Part shown: one piece after another, positions 33,086 through 47,355 of the stretch
Layout of the letters: every line of letters begins with the position of its first letter
Position numbering within the stretch: position 1 is the first letter of the stretch
Source: Litomosoides sigmodontis
Taxonomy: Eukaryota > Nematoda > Chromadorea > Rhabditida > Onchocercidae
Direction of reading: 5' to 3'
DNA: 64,000 nt
Assembly (NCBI GenBank): GCA_963070105.1
Contig: OY718806.1
Span: forward strand, 8,321,865-8,385,864
Translations under genes and position numbers: made by a program
Notes under the pieces: generated by a model
What the model saw: only the letters and a program-made list of their open reading frames with translations
Told to the model about the DNA's origin: nothing
Databases searched by the model: none

Positions 33086-34235
33086 GACACCTACCTCGTC
33101 CAGGGTCACCGAGATCTCGAAACAGAAACGCAAAGGTTTGGGAGCAATAGCAGCCTAGGCTGAGAAAGTATCCTTCTCTTTAGTAGTCCCGCCCCCTCTA
33201 AAAAAACACGAGTAGAGCAGGAGCTGATTACCCTCTACAAGCCTCAGCAATAGCAGCAACAGCAGCTATGCTTTCGCCAGTAACAACCAACATACATATC
33301 GCCAATGACAGATGGAGTGAACTGATGAATGGATAATACACAAATATAACATTAACGGCCTGAACAGTGCACCACCACCAACCAGTTTCTTCTTCATTGG
33401 CTTAATGCATTAGGAAATCGTTGTTCGTAGCGCTCGTCACGAAGAAACTTCGCCCATACCAACTGACCTGAAACCCAATTACAACACCATGTTTCATGTA
33501 AAAACACACAGTCCCTGCAGTGATCTGATCACTGTAAGTGAACAATAATCTGACATCCTTAAAGCCATTCATAAATTAAACCTCAGGCTCCATTGCTGGT
33601 GCGCTCTTCCACAATTACAACTTTACATTCACTCTTCCCCGAAACCAAAAAGGTTTCATTCCAAGAAGCTGCTGTCAAGCAGTATTTATCATAAACAAAA
33701 TACAACCTCGGTGTTGTCTTAATTAGACAATTCTTTGTAAAACCTGACTTACTGCAATTTCCATTCACTAATCTTCAATGAAGTAATATAAAATGAACAG
33801 AGAAAAGGCGAACATATTACCACACAATAAATTTATATCTCCTTCGTTTGCAACTCTTCAATTAATAAAGTGTTACTACGTCCTTTCAATAAAGTACCAC
33901 TGTTTTAGAGATATCGTACTTTTTCTTTGAATGTTTTCAGTTCTATTCCACAGCCCAAAGATTAACAAACGTATTCCTCCACCTTTTATCCCAACGAATG
34001 TTACTCCTCAATGTAAGCTGCACAAATGTTTCCATTTAAATGATATAAAAGGAGCACAATTTCTTCACCTTTATCTTAGGAATAAAAATCGTCGACCATT
34101 TCTTATGGGCTGTATTTTCATTAACCTTTCCCTACAGCTACAAAGTGGAAAAATAACTTTCCGTCCTTCTCTCTGAGAAGTTATTTCACTGTACCAAAAA
34201 TTCAATTCAAGCTACACAAAAGAAGGAAAATGGTT
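33086..34235. other. Intergenic: GPCR 5' flank and LEM-2 3' flank
   Basis: Contains the GPCR promoter side, with a CCCGCCCC element near 33190 and CAG-rich DNA near 33245. Minus frame 33583-33768 is open for 61 codons but is not recognised and may be LEM-2 3' UTR. Confidence 0.45.
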
Positions 34236-37200
34236 CTAAACATTTTCACAATTATTTAGAACCGAATAGTCTTTAGTGACTTCTGCATTATTACGATAAA
34301 ATCTTTTGTCGTATCGTTTCATATTTTTCAAGTCATTCCTATTGCAATGCGTAGCAGTTGTTGAGGATTAATGACAGCGTGAAGCACGTAAAATGACCTA
34401 TTGGAATATGAACTGAACTGAAACACCTGTGACAAGATTCTTACCATTAAACCAAGTTCCGTGTAATGATCTAAAAGCAGAACTACAATCGATGTATGAT
34501 GTGAAACGAACAAATACTACGCCCTCCTTAGAATCCTTTTCCACACCAATATGTAACGGCTCAATTGGATCTATTTTCTGCAGCAAAGCTCTCCTCAGAT
34601 CTACACATTTTGCTTCATAATTCCTAAAATATTTCTACAGCTTCCAAAAAAAAAAAAAAAAAAAAAAAAAAGGCAGATTCCAAAAACAATTCAATAACAG
34701 CATGTAAGCAATTTCATTAAATGAAATGAAGCATCAAAAAATTCTTTTTGTAACTCATACCAAACAAATATACGTTCTAACTCTTCCTCTAAGCCGTGGT
34801 CCTTAAAAATTCTACAAAATCAAAATCTAATAATGGAAAACAACGGATAAACAGTTTGTGCGCTCTAGTATCCTTGCTTCAAAATTTGAACCGTGAAATC
34901 ATACCTTGCCGGTGAAAACATTCCGCGCAGCTTCAGACAATGCGATGGTGCATGATCTGCCATACTGCGTCGAATATTCCCACCAAATGCTGTAACAGTT
35001 TTAATTATTGTATAAATTATTTCGAACATTTATGATGGGCACAAAAACAACCTAACTTATAAAACTTCGCAAAAAAATTATGAACGGCAAATGTTTTTCA
35101 TATCGAATCATTTTTTATTTAATAAATTATGAAATGCGTAATATCCTCTTTTGGCGAACTAGTAATGCCATTTGCTGCTCGATCTTCAGATTTTTCTTCC
35201 GTCAGTTATGCGCACGTAAGCTTTTATGGTTTTATATCAATAGAGTGAGAAAGGAAAATACGATACAAAACTGTTGCAAAATAAATGCAGAAGCCCGTAC
35301 TGCACTTCTCATTCCAGAACCACAGAATACTGCAAACGAATAGAATAAATTATTCAGTCAAAGGAAAACTATACGTACCATTACCCTGCCAGCCACTGCT
35401 TTTAACAGGTATCCACCGCCACACAGAGCACTCCACACCATTCACAATCCGAGTTTCCGTGCTCACTCGCGATTCATTCATATTGATAAATTCAACAGCT
35501 TCCTGCCATCGGCGCCATTCCGGACTGTTACGCATTCTAACAAATAAAATATGTTTCACAATCATTACAACAAAAAAACAATGCACATGCAGATTTCACA
35601 TTAAACTAAGCAATAAATGTAAAAAAACCTCTTAGATGGTGGAAGAAGCATATCTCGCACATGAGGCTCAGCAACATAAATTTGACCCTGCTCGTTCGCG
35701 TCTCGAATAATATCTGTAAGGAATTGATGGTAAACTACGATGAGTCACTTGCATAAATAAAATTGATACACAACAAATTAACATATGAATCATATGAACT
35801 CACCAGTAATTTTCTCAACTAGGTCAAAGATAAGTCGTTTCTCCTCGGCTTTCTTTTTCGTCTGATAGAGTCGCAACATATAAATACCACCCACAATTCC
35901 ACATACTGCAATTACGTTATGCATTGCAACTCACTATTTGAATTAAATTAAAAATAACCAAAAAATCACGCACATTTGTTGGTAACATTCAGGCATAATT
36001 AGTAAATAGACAACTAAAAATTTGGTGCTCAGAAGTCGGTATCCTTTCAGGAAGAGAAAAGATGATCATATACAGGCACGTCCATACTTGGCATATTTAT
36101 CAATAGATGAGTACTAAATGAAAAATCATGCCATCACGACGCCGATTCGAACGCGTTTTTTTATTAATTAAGTGCCAATCCACCCATTACATAGCTCTAG
36201 CGTTAGTTTTTGGGAACGTCATGGGTAAAGCATTTATTTGAAAACTATGCAAAAAAAGCAAAAGCATACCTACAACGATTGTAAATAATGGGAGAATCGC
36301 ATATGTGTACAAGAAACACACCGTGTCCTTTGCAGCAACTATAACAACTGATATAATTGCCATTTTTGAAAAAAAAAGTACACGGAAATTATTTTATCTA
36401 ACTATATTTCTATTATTTTTCCTGTGGTGTATCAATCATTTCCTTTGTCTGATTTATATTATTCAAAGATTCAAATGTCAAATACGATACCCTGAAACAG
36501 CTATCATGGTGTACACAGTGGAACATATGAAAAAAAAAACACTCACTGTAAGCAATACGACCGCCTTGAATCAAAGCACCCGAATTTGCAGTCGCTAGAT
36601 AAGCAATAAGCAAAAAACCAAACAGAGAAATAAGGAAGAATAATAGCACTCGTGATATGTCGAAACCCAATATAGTGCTACGTGTTGGTGCAGGTTCTCG
36701 AAAGGAATATGGGTATCCTCTATGGAATGAGCGGGGAGGTTCAGATGACTGAAAATTCATAAACTTAGCAAATTCCAAAGCGTTCGAAACACCTTGTTCA
36801 AGACGCGAAAAATTTCAATTCAACCTATCACGCTTTGCTGCTGTAAGTAACAAAAGTAGCCATAGTGACCAAATATAGACCAGAAAGCTTTCCCAGTTAT
36901 TGTATTATGAAGCATCTAAATTCAAAAGTTCAAAAATGGTTAGATGTTCGCAAAACAAGAGCTTTAAATTTAACTGAAAAACGAATAAACAGCCGTAACA
37001 GGAATTCCTCTCAACCTATACAGATTTCCATATTGGTGCAAATTACTCAAGACAAGGTTGAAACATAAACAAACCTTTAGGGAAGACTTCCTTGGAAGAA
37101 AGAACGATATCCAAATGTTGAGATGCTTCTTCAATGCTGAGAGTATTGAGAATGGCTTATGCGCACCAGAAACTGGAGATGAGCTCATAGTAACTATGCG

Positions 37201-38050
37201 TGAACTTTCCATATGATCATCATCACTATCACTATCAGAATCGCTAACCATTTTCTTTCCCGAAATATTCAACTCTTCGCGACTATCATTGAAAAGCAAC
37301 CGACGTCGTGCTCCTTAATCAAAAAAAGTAGCAGTTAGTGGGCTGCTGAATAAACAAAAAATTGCTGCTGCCAGTTTCAAAACACCAAGGGAATCACATG
37401 AGCGATTGGTCGACAAATTTACCATACATATCGTATGATAAATTAATTAATCGGAGTAAATACAGCAAAGCGGTAAGACATACGACTTGAAGCTAAATTT
37501 TTTCCCGAACTGTCGCTGTTGCGATTCACAGATCTTAGTGAGTGAGAAGGGATGGAGGAATACACGGGTCGAAGAAGCATGGTAGGACGAGGTGGCGTCG
37601 GAAATTGCCGTTCCTCGATAACCTGAAAATAATAAACAACATAATACTTGATATACGGCGTACAATACTTGATAGATTTTCCAATAACATTAATACGAAC
37701 ATTTGTGAGATCATCCGATAAGTCACTGGGAGTTCCTGAAAGTTTGTTCTGTTGGAGTTTTTTCTCTAGCTGTTTTTCATAGACGGCACGAGTTGTACTG
37801 GTTATCGGTCCCGCGTTTACGCCAAGTGCGATCAAACGGGCTCGCAATTCCTCATTTGACAGTCTGCTTACAGCCTAAAAACCTCGTCAAAATCATCCTA
37901 AAACATACATTTTATGGTTATAATTGGCATATTTTGATATTATGATCGATATTATAAACAGAAGGAAAGAAAACTAACTCTTTCACGTGAGTGACTGCGA
38001 CTTTTTGAACCTCGGCGTGTCGTAGGGGAGTTTCTCACTGGTCTCGACAT
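34236..38050 (-). CDS. lem-2: LEM-2/MAN1-type inner nuclear membrane protein
   Basis: Lamina-associated protein that binds BAF through its LEM domain. Exons: 37979-38050, 37701-37874, 37484-37622, 37075-37313, 36547-36748, 36270-36338, 35804-35905, 35629-35713, 35379-35536, 34905-34989, 34761-34811, then 34414-34623 plus 34236-34338. Residues about 27-65 are the LEM domain (LSNEELRARLIALGVNAGPI). Ser/Asp-rich linker follows. TM1 is VLLFFLISLFGFLLIAYL and TM2 is FLYTYAILPLFTIVVVCGIV, with a short lumenal loop between. The C-terminal winged helix has YVAEPHVRDMLLPP and RVSTETRIVNG, and an RRM-like end has PSHCLKLRGMF and LHGTWFNGKNLV. The last junction is uncertain: reading through instead ends at a TAG at 34398 (533 residues), while splicing CA|GTTCAT gives KRYDKRF, the family-like end (562 residues). 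Confidence 0.87.
34648..34672. repeat. Poly(A) tract in LEM-2 intron
   Basis: Run of about 24 adenines on the plus strand between the last LEM-2 exons. Confidence 0.85.
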
Positions 38051-38993
38051 AACTAAGTCAGCAATTACGTTAAAAGGAGCTTGAGTAATCAACGAGATAT
38101 TACGCTAAAAAGACTCGATTACTTAACTATCAATACTTCAGCCAGCACATTAACACGTTAGCATTCTCTTTCCCATACAGCTATAGGGTAAGATACCTCA
38201 TACATCTTAGTAAAAGAATATCACCGCAAATTTATTTACTGCATTCTTCAAGGCCGTTACTTCACATTTTTTTCACAGTACTTAACACTGACATCAGTAA
38301 TCATCAGTTATTTAAGTATAACGAGAAACACACGCTAACCCTCCCCACCCCTCACCACACCGCCTTACTCACACGCCTCACCTCGCCACAAAGGGCAAAA
38401 ATTTATCCCTAAATCGCAACCACAACAAACCGCTGAACGTCGTCTTGAGACAATTCTTACGGTTTCACGAAAACAACTCGAAATAGTACAGTAATAACGG
38501 AGATGACAGAGACAGAGAACGTCTGAAAAGTGTGTGCAATAGAGACAGTGAGTTTCGGGGAAAACCGCTGATGATGTTTCGGGATATTTGGAATGTCTGA
38601 AATTTTTAACTTTAACTAAGAAATGAGTGATGGTGATGTAACAGAAACGGTAAAAAGACGATCAGTCAAGCTATTGAGAGAACATTAAGTTCCGTTCGTA
38701 GTTTCTGAAGTTATCGAACGTTGTTTTGAGACTTTTTGGTCATCTCTCCGTTTCCGTTTCCCCATCAATTTGTATTACATTTCGAGATAGGATCTTCCGG
38801 AGATTCGAGCACAGCAGAGTTTTAGCTCATCAACTGATCTGAAGCTCAGTTTATGTTTTTTCATCTACTTTTTCCTTTTCACGTTATACTGAATTTCCTG
38901 AATTTCGTCTTTTCCAATTTCATTTTTATGTTTCTCAATCTAAAAATTTCATAATTCATTTTAGGGAAATAAATCCAATAAATGAGATAAGAA
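38051..38993. promoter_or_regulatory. Divergent promoter region between lem-2 and p38 kinase
   Basis: The two start codons point away from each other across 943 bases. The centre (about 38330-38580) is less AT-rich than the flanks and has C-rich CTCACC/CCCTCCCC motifs. No TATA box is obvious. A shared regulatory region is an inference from layout. Confidence 0.55.
38943..38964 (+). promoter_or_regulatory. Candidate trans-splice acceptor of the p38 gene
   Basis: A pyrimidine-rich tract ending ATTCATTTTAG at 38964, 29 bases before the ATG at 38994. Confidence 0.4.
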
Positions 38994-41550
<2,557 letters not shown>

Positions 41551-44274
41551 GATTTTAATAACTTTACGCATCACAAACTTGAAACACGAAGAAGCTTCCT
41601 GTTCCCACTTTTATTTCCGTTTAAAAAGCCCAGTGATGTTAATCTTTAACATGACAAGTATCGTATGCGATTCTTGTAAAATTTTCAATCATCTTGTTAT
41701 AATATCCATACTATTTTACTTGTGTTGTTAATTTTCCTTGTTTTGCTATAAATGGACATCAATAATGTTTTTTAACATATGCGGTACATGTACGCTGTAA
41801 TGTAACCTTGCCGTGTTATTGTGGCCTCATTTTGCAACATACACGTGGCATTATGAATATGGGTAAGAAATGAGTGAACAGTCCTGCTTATCCTGAAAAG
41901 TAGCTTTGTAAATATGAAGTTGATTGTTCCTAATATTTTCATATCATTCTTAGTCAAACGATTTCGTATGGTCTCTCGTCTGATATTTTTCAATTTCTAC
42001 GTTATTAACAATTCTAATTGTTTGTAAATTCTTTTATAATTTCTAAAGTCTTTATTGTATCAATAATTTATATAGATATACCGAGAAGACCAGAAGCTCC
42101 GAAACTTGTTTTCAGCTTGTTTTTATGTTGTTTCAGTTTTTCATTTTCGTCACTTAAACTAGGCTAATTATTTTATATTTGATGTAACCGTATTTATCAA
42201 GTTATCTAACCGCTACAGTTACAGTTATCAGTAGTAATGATTTATCTCACTGATACAGTCTGTCTCTTAACGGTCTAGTTTCAAAATACAAATGTTTATT
42301 ATTTGTATAGTACTACTTTTTACCGAATCTTTTGTCAAATTTAAATCATGAAATTATCCGAGTTGTTTGTACATTCATATTTTTTAAGCATGGAATTGCA
42401 TAATAAAGTCCGAAGAAACGTTACCAAATTACTGAATCTGTGTCTTTGAAGCCTGCGAGTGTTCTCGCAATTAACCATCACAATCTTTCTCCTCCAAGCG
42501 TGTTTTGGTATAATTTTATCAGTTGAATAAAAGTGGAGTATTCACTAATTTGGCATTAAAATTTCATTTAAATTGGAGTTGTGGGAACAAGACTGATGAG
42601 TGGTATGTGATAATTGTAAAGATTCGATAGTGTTACTGAATAAACCGGATAGAGACATTTGTGTTTTACATATTTCTTATTAATGATAATTCATTGGTAC
42701 TGGGTGTACTTCTTAAAGCATTACATTACGTAAGTCAATGAATGTTCCAGCAGTAACAATCGAGCAAATCGAAGTTTGAACAACTCCATTCCTGCAAAAA
42801 AATGTAATAGTTGTGTGAGCAATGCAAGTTGGATTCCTTTCACGTAGCCTGCAATATCTTTGCTTTAACCATCTGATATTCTCAAAAAAAAAAAAAAAAC
42901 TACTGCGAAGGTACACAAATCTTGAAAGTAGTTTTTCTTATTCTTTCACTTTTAATTCTTCACAACAACACATGCACTAGTGCTAGAATGATAACTGTGA
43001 AATCATAGCAAAGCGGTGCACAAGGAATTGAGAAGATGTGGAGAGGCGCGTGCGTAAAACGTCATATGCATGTAAATTTGCTAACGTGTACATATGTTTT
43101 GAAATTTAAAACAATTTAGTTAGTTTACACTGCTACACGTTTTGCTTATTTTGTTAGACTAGCAATTGCGAGAGAGAGATAAGCGTGAGGAGTACACAGA
43201 GGGATGTGTATATATTAGCTGAATGTTGCTTGCTGAATGCGGGAGAAGGATCGGGAATGAGGCCTTGTGAGCATGCTTCGACGTTTGGCTTTTGCTTTAC
43301 TATTACAGAAGCAATTGGACAGCTTGCCGTTAAAGTACGCTTTCCAAAGAACATAGCAATCAGCTGCTCGGAACTTCCCAAACCTCTTATCTCTCTCGTC
43401 GTCTTTTGCTACAACCGCCTTCAGACGATGCTCAATTTAGTTCTCTTTCATCTTTCCACCCAGCGTTCTCTTCCCTAATCACTTTGTCAAATTGGCCACG
43501 AAATGAAATCGACGTTGTTTATCCGCCCTTTTTTTTCGCTTCTTTCTTTTTTAAACATTTCATTTTTTTTTTTACTGTAATAAATTGTCTTCACTTATTA
43601 CTACGCGAAATGCTTCAATGTTCTCTTTCAACTTTCGAAAATTATTCTTACCTCTTTTAAAGTTATGTGCGTGAACACGTCTAACACATAACTTCACTTC
43701 CACTTGAAAACCTGAAAGCAGGTAATCAGGAACTTTGTGTGATAAATTTAGACTAATTAAGTGATATCAAAAATTGAGGAAGAATAGTTCCAGCGAACAT
43801 TTTCTTGCCGGCAAAGCTATTGTAGTTGAATGAGTGGTGAAAATCTACATCAAACATAACGATCGTTATATGAATGAGTAAAAGGATAGAAGGTTTGTTG
43901 GAAATTATCATACCTCGTTTCAACCTGAATGTCTCTTCAACGACACTTGTGGAATTTTTCACTCGAACAGCTGTAGAAACTTTGATGCGGATAGTTTTCT
44001 TATTTGGTGTTGAAATAATTCGAAAGTTTCAGACAAATATGAGATATGTTAAGTGATGAAGTTAAAATACCTATGCATACCATAAGCATACCTATCCAAT
44101 CATTAACGAAATAAGCAAATGAATGATTAAAAATTTTGCTGAAATGTTGTGTCGTATTACAACCTGAAATGATAGCAATCATTTATAGGATGTGTGAAAC
44201 GGAATGAAAGATATGAGAAGGATATCACTCTGAGAGGTGCGCACGTACATCATCAACCTAAAACAGTCCAAGTT
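41551..44274. other. Intergenic/3' UTR between p38 and claudin-like gene
   Basis: No gene can be assigned with confidence. Minus-strand coding-like pieces at 41772-41892, about 42337-42510 and 42730-42791 are discussed as a finding. Open frames at 43154-43478 on both strands have unusually low AT content but no recognisable domain. An acceptor ATTTATAG ends at 44189, 86 bases before the claudin-like ATG. Confidence 0.45.
42526..42531 (+). terminator. Candidate poly(A) signal downstream of p38
   Basis: AATAAA about 980 bases after the p38 stop; another AATAAA-like hexamer is near 42401. Either would imply a long 3' UTR. Confidence 0.3.
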
Positions 44275-46068
44275 ATGAACATTATTATGCTATGTCGTAT
44301 TTTCGCACTTATACTATCATATTTATTTACCGTAATGTCTATATTAACTTCAACAATTGCCCTATTAACACCACAATGGCAAACAGTGACAATTACGGAA
44401 TTTCACACGGAACATCAGCATGGCCTCTGGATGGATTGCATTCTTGGAAAAAAGCACGTACAAGGTTAGCGCACCTCTACTGTTTCATTCATCACTGAAA
44501 AGATCGCGATGAATAGATCATTTTAGGTGACTAGAACGATCGGCTGAGAAAAAGCTTTAGCAGATGCATGTGTATATGCATATTTCATTATTAATTTACA
44601 GGTGCATCTGAAAGAAGTCTTCATTGTACATACAAATTTGAAAATGCTGAGAAAAGCGATTTGGAAAATGATGAAGATAATGAAGAGCAACACAAATTCC
44701 ACAGTGAGCATTTAAAATTGATTATATTAAAAAATTTTTTTTGCTTATTTTAGTTTTAATTACACTCAACTAATGATTTGCTCGACAGAATGGAAAAATT
44801 GCAGTGTGCAAAATTTACTATGATAGGTTGGATTGTAGGAATGAAGAGAATATTTATCATCGTTTCATATAATTGTAACAGAGGGAGGTCATGAACAATG
44901 ATCAAAAGACTAGACAGGACGAAAAACTCTAATATAGCAACTTGGTTTTAATTTTTGGAATAATTTCATGCCGATATATATTAACTATGATAGATTACAG
45001 GCACTCATACTTCCTTCAAAAAATAAAAGGAAGAAGCAAATTAATGTTTACTTCCAGATGTATTTAGGTAGGTAATTACAATTTAGATGTTAAAATTGAA
45101 ACTAAATATTTTTAAACATTCTAATATTGCAAGAAATTACAGATTGGCACAAAGCTGTTCTATGTTTGTTACTTCTGGCGTTATTGTCAGCTCTAATTTT
45201 ATGTTGCTTCCTGATGTGTGCACTGTATTTTCGTATTGCAGCTCTTGTTTCGTGCATATTATCATTGATTTCAAGTAAGTTATTCGCGAAATATTACATG
45301 AACATCTTACTGTATAGTGTTTAGTAACTTTAAGCTAAGCTAACTTCAAGCCAGAAAAATACCTTTATATCTTTGTTAGTTAAAATTTTAATTTTCAACT
45401 TCCCAACGAATCCAACATGCAAATTAATTGAACGGGTTGGTTTGACAGTTGACATTGTGAACCTTTTTCCAGGGCATCTATGTTTCGCTGTATTAGGCGT
45501 GATAGTCCGATTACCTTCCCGAGAGGTTCGTTACTGAGCAACTGTACAGCATTTGGTGATTTCACGTTCACATCAGCGTTCATTATAGGTTTTTCCAAAA
45601 ATTTAGTCCATTTTATTCTCCACTCCATTGCACTCGTGTTTCAGCGATCTTCTCGATTGTTGGCGTTGTTGTATTCTTTATTAATTCGCACAAAGTCGAA
45701 ATTCGATTTGTACAAAGTATTACTCGAACTTACGAGGTTTGTCTCTACGAAATTTATTTTTGCAGAAAGGAAAATTTTTTCTTCTAGTTTGCAAAACATT
45801 ACTACATCTCATGTAGATGGTTCATGTACTTTATGGTTAAAAAATCAGCCATGTAATAATGTATATTCTCTAACTGTGTAAATTAACATAAAATGTTATT
45901 AAATTCTAGCAAAGGTGTGGCTACTCCTTCTATTTGGCGCTTTCTGCATGCCTCACTTTTCTAGCGGCATTCCTTTGTTCAGTACTTTGTGCGGTAATGG
46001 TATTTTTACATGCACGAAATCGACGACAGCCACCGAAAACATATCCCTTAATCAATAGTGCCGTGTAA
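44275..46068 (+). CDS. Claudin-like (Clc-like/PMP22 superfamily) four-TM protein
   Basis: Predicted four-pass membrane protein of 224 residues. Exons: 44275-44464, 44602-44703, 45143-45274, 45645-45736, 45910-46068, all in phase. TM1 is ALILSYLFTVMSILTSTIAL. The first outer loop has the claudin-superfamily signature W35...GLW(50-52)..C55 and a second Cys in SLHCTYKF. Acidic loop SDLENDEDNEEQ follows. TM2 is about AVLCLLLLALLSALILCCF. TM3 is formed across the exon 3/4 junction (ILSLIS|TIFSIVGVVVFFI). TM4 is SACLTFLAAFLCSVLCAVMV, followed by a basic tail. It resembles nematode Clc-like proteins. The frame is open upstream of M1 to the acceptor at 44189, so an extra N-terminal segment from a 5' exon is possible. 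Cell-junction or channel-modulator roles are known for the superfamily only. Confidence 0.75.
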
Positions 46069-47355
46069 GATGAAGTACTGAATCGAAGTGTCATTATACA
46101 ATAAAATTAGATACCTAGTGATCACCTTTTCACTTCATTCCGCGTGTCACGATAACAAGTACGTAATCAGTTTGATAATACAGTTATAGAAATATTGAGT
46201 TTGATTAGTAGGTAGAATAGTGTACTGTTAAATGTTTCTGAGAATGTCACTGACTTGATGCACTTGAAATTTACATCATTTAAAAAAATCTCAATTATTC
46301 CTTCTGCTTTTGAATTCGCCTATTTTCACTTAGCGATGTTATAAGCGATGACAAATTTCCTAACAAATTATTTTGAATTTTTAACAATTTCCCATTGCTG
46401 CGTTATGGTAATATGAATTCTACTAAAACAGTTAGAAGTGTTTCATCAATATGATGAATCATTTCCACTGAATGCATTCGTAAATGAAATGTTAGTCTTT
46501 ATAATCATTTCTCAAATTATCTATTTCGTATCTACTTCGCTGCCATAATGAAATATTAAATTGATATTTGATTTGACAGTGATCATTTCATATTCGATGT
46601 AATTACTCTTAATCAAACGGATAATTAAGACTGATTTTATTAGGATCAATTATTTATGTTATATAATATTATGTTTCATAATATTGAAAGCATTAATCAG
46701 AATGGTAAAATCATCCAAATCATTCAACTGTATGATAGCCAAATATAATGAGCTTTGCTTCAGTTAATATATTTATTATTCTGAAGACTTTCGATATGTA
46801 ACTATTCCATGTCTGTTGTGTATTATGTGTATAGCATATTACGGATAAAATTTTCAAGATTTTAAACACTTTTATATTTGCTCAATTTTAAGGATCAGTA
46901 AATAGTTGCATATTATATTTTAACTTTACAGATGTAAAATCCTATACATTTAATGTGTAAAACAAGCTTGACAAGAATTAATAGTTCGTTCAAGATTTAA
47001 AATACAGTCGACTATACACCCTATAAAAAGAAGGAAAATCTTACATGGAAAAAAGAGCCCAAGAACTACCGACACACTCACTCATCGATCACTCTATTAC
47101 TGCTGGGATGAGAGGATTGCATACAGCGTCTTCTACTAAGATTGGATTGCTTAAGCCACGCATGCCTTAGAGCGTCAAAAAAAAGGAAAGGTATGTTGTG
47201 AGGGTTTGTTCGTTGGCAGTGTGGCATTACGTGGCGGTTGTGTCGTGTACTTTGTGCACGTCACTGTTGTTAAAGGTGTTACGGGATGATATGTTTAAAC
47301 TAAAAGTATGCTTGTGAATGCATGAGGTGACAGTGTAATTATGGTATTTTCAGAT
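46069..47355. other. Intergenic: claudin-like 3' flank and MANF 5' flank
   Basis: No gene seen. The last 250 bases include a G-rich, less AT-rich stretch likely to be the MANF promoter or leader. Confidence 0.5.
47342..47353 (+). promoter_or_regulatory. Trans-splice acceptor at MANF start
   Basis: TGGTATTTTCAG ends at 47353, two bases before the ATG at 47356. The site is a near-perfect nematode 3' splice site with no coding exon required upstream. Confidence 0.5.

Noticed and set aside
35260..35345. Possible extra LEM-2 exon after a TTTGCAG acceptor
   Set aside because: Joining 35379 directly to 34989 gives the family sequence up to PSHCLKLRGMF; the candidate breaks it.
45474..45528. Possible extra exon of the claudin-like gene (LCFAVLGVIV)
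   Set aside because: Skipping it joins exons 45274 and 45645 in exact phase and makes a clean TM3; including it forces a poor donor and breaks TM3.
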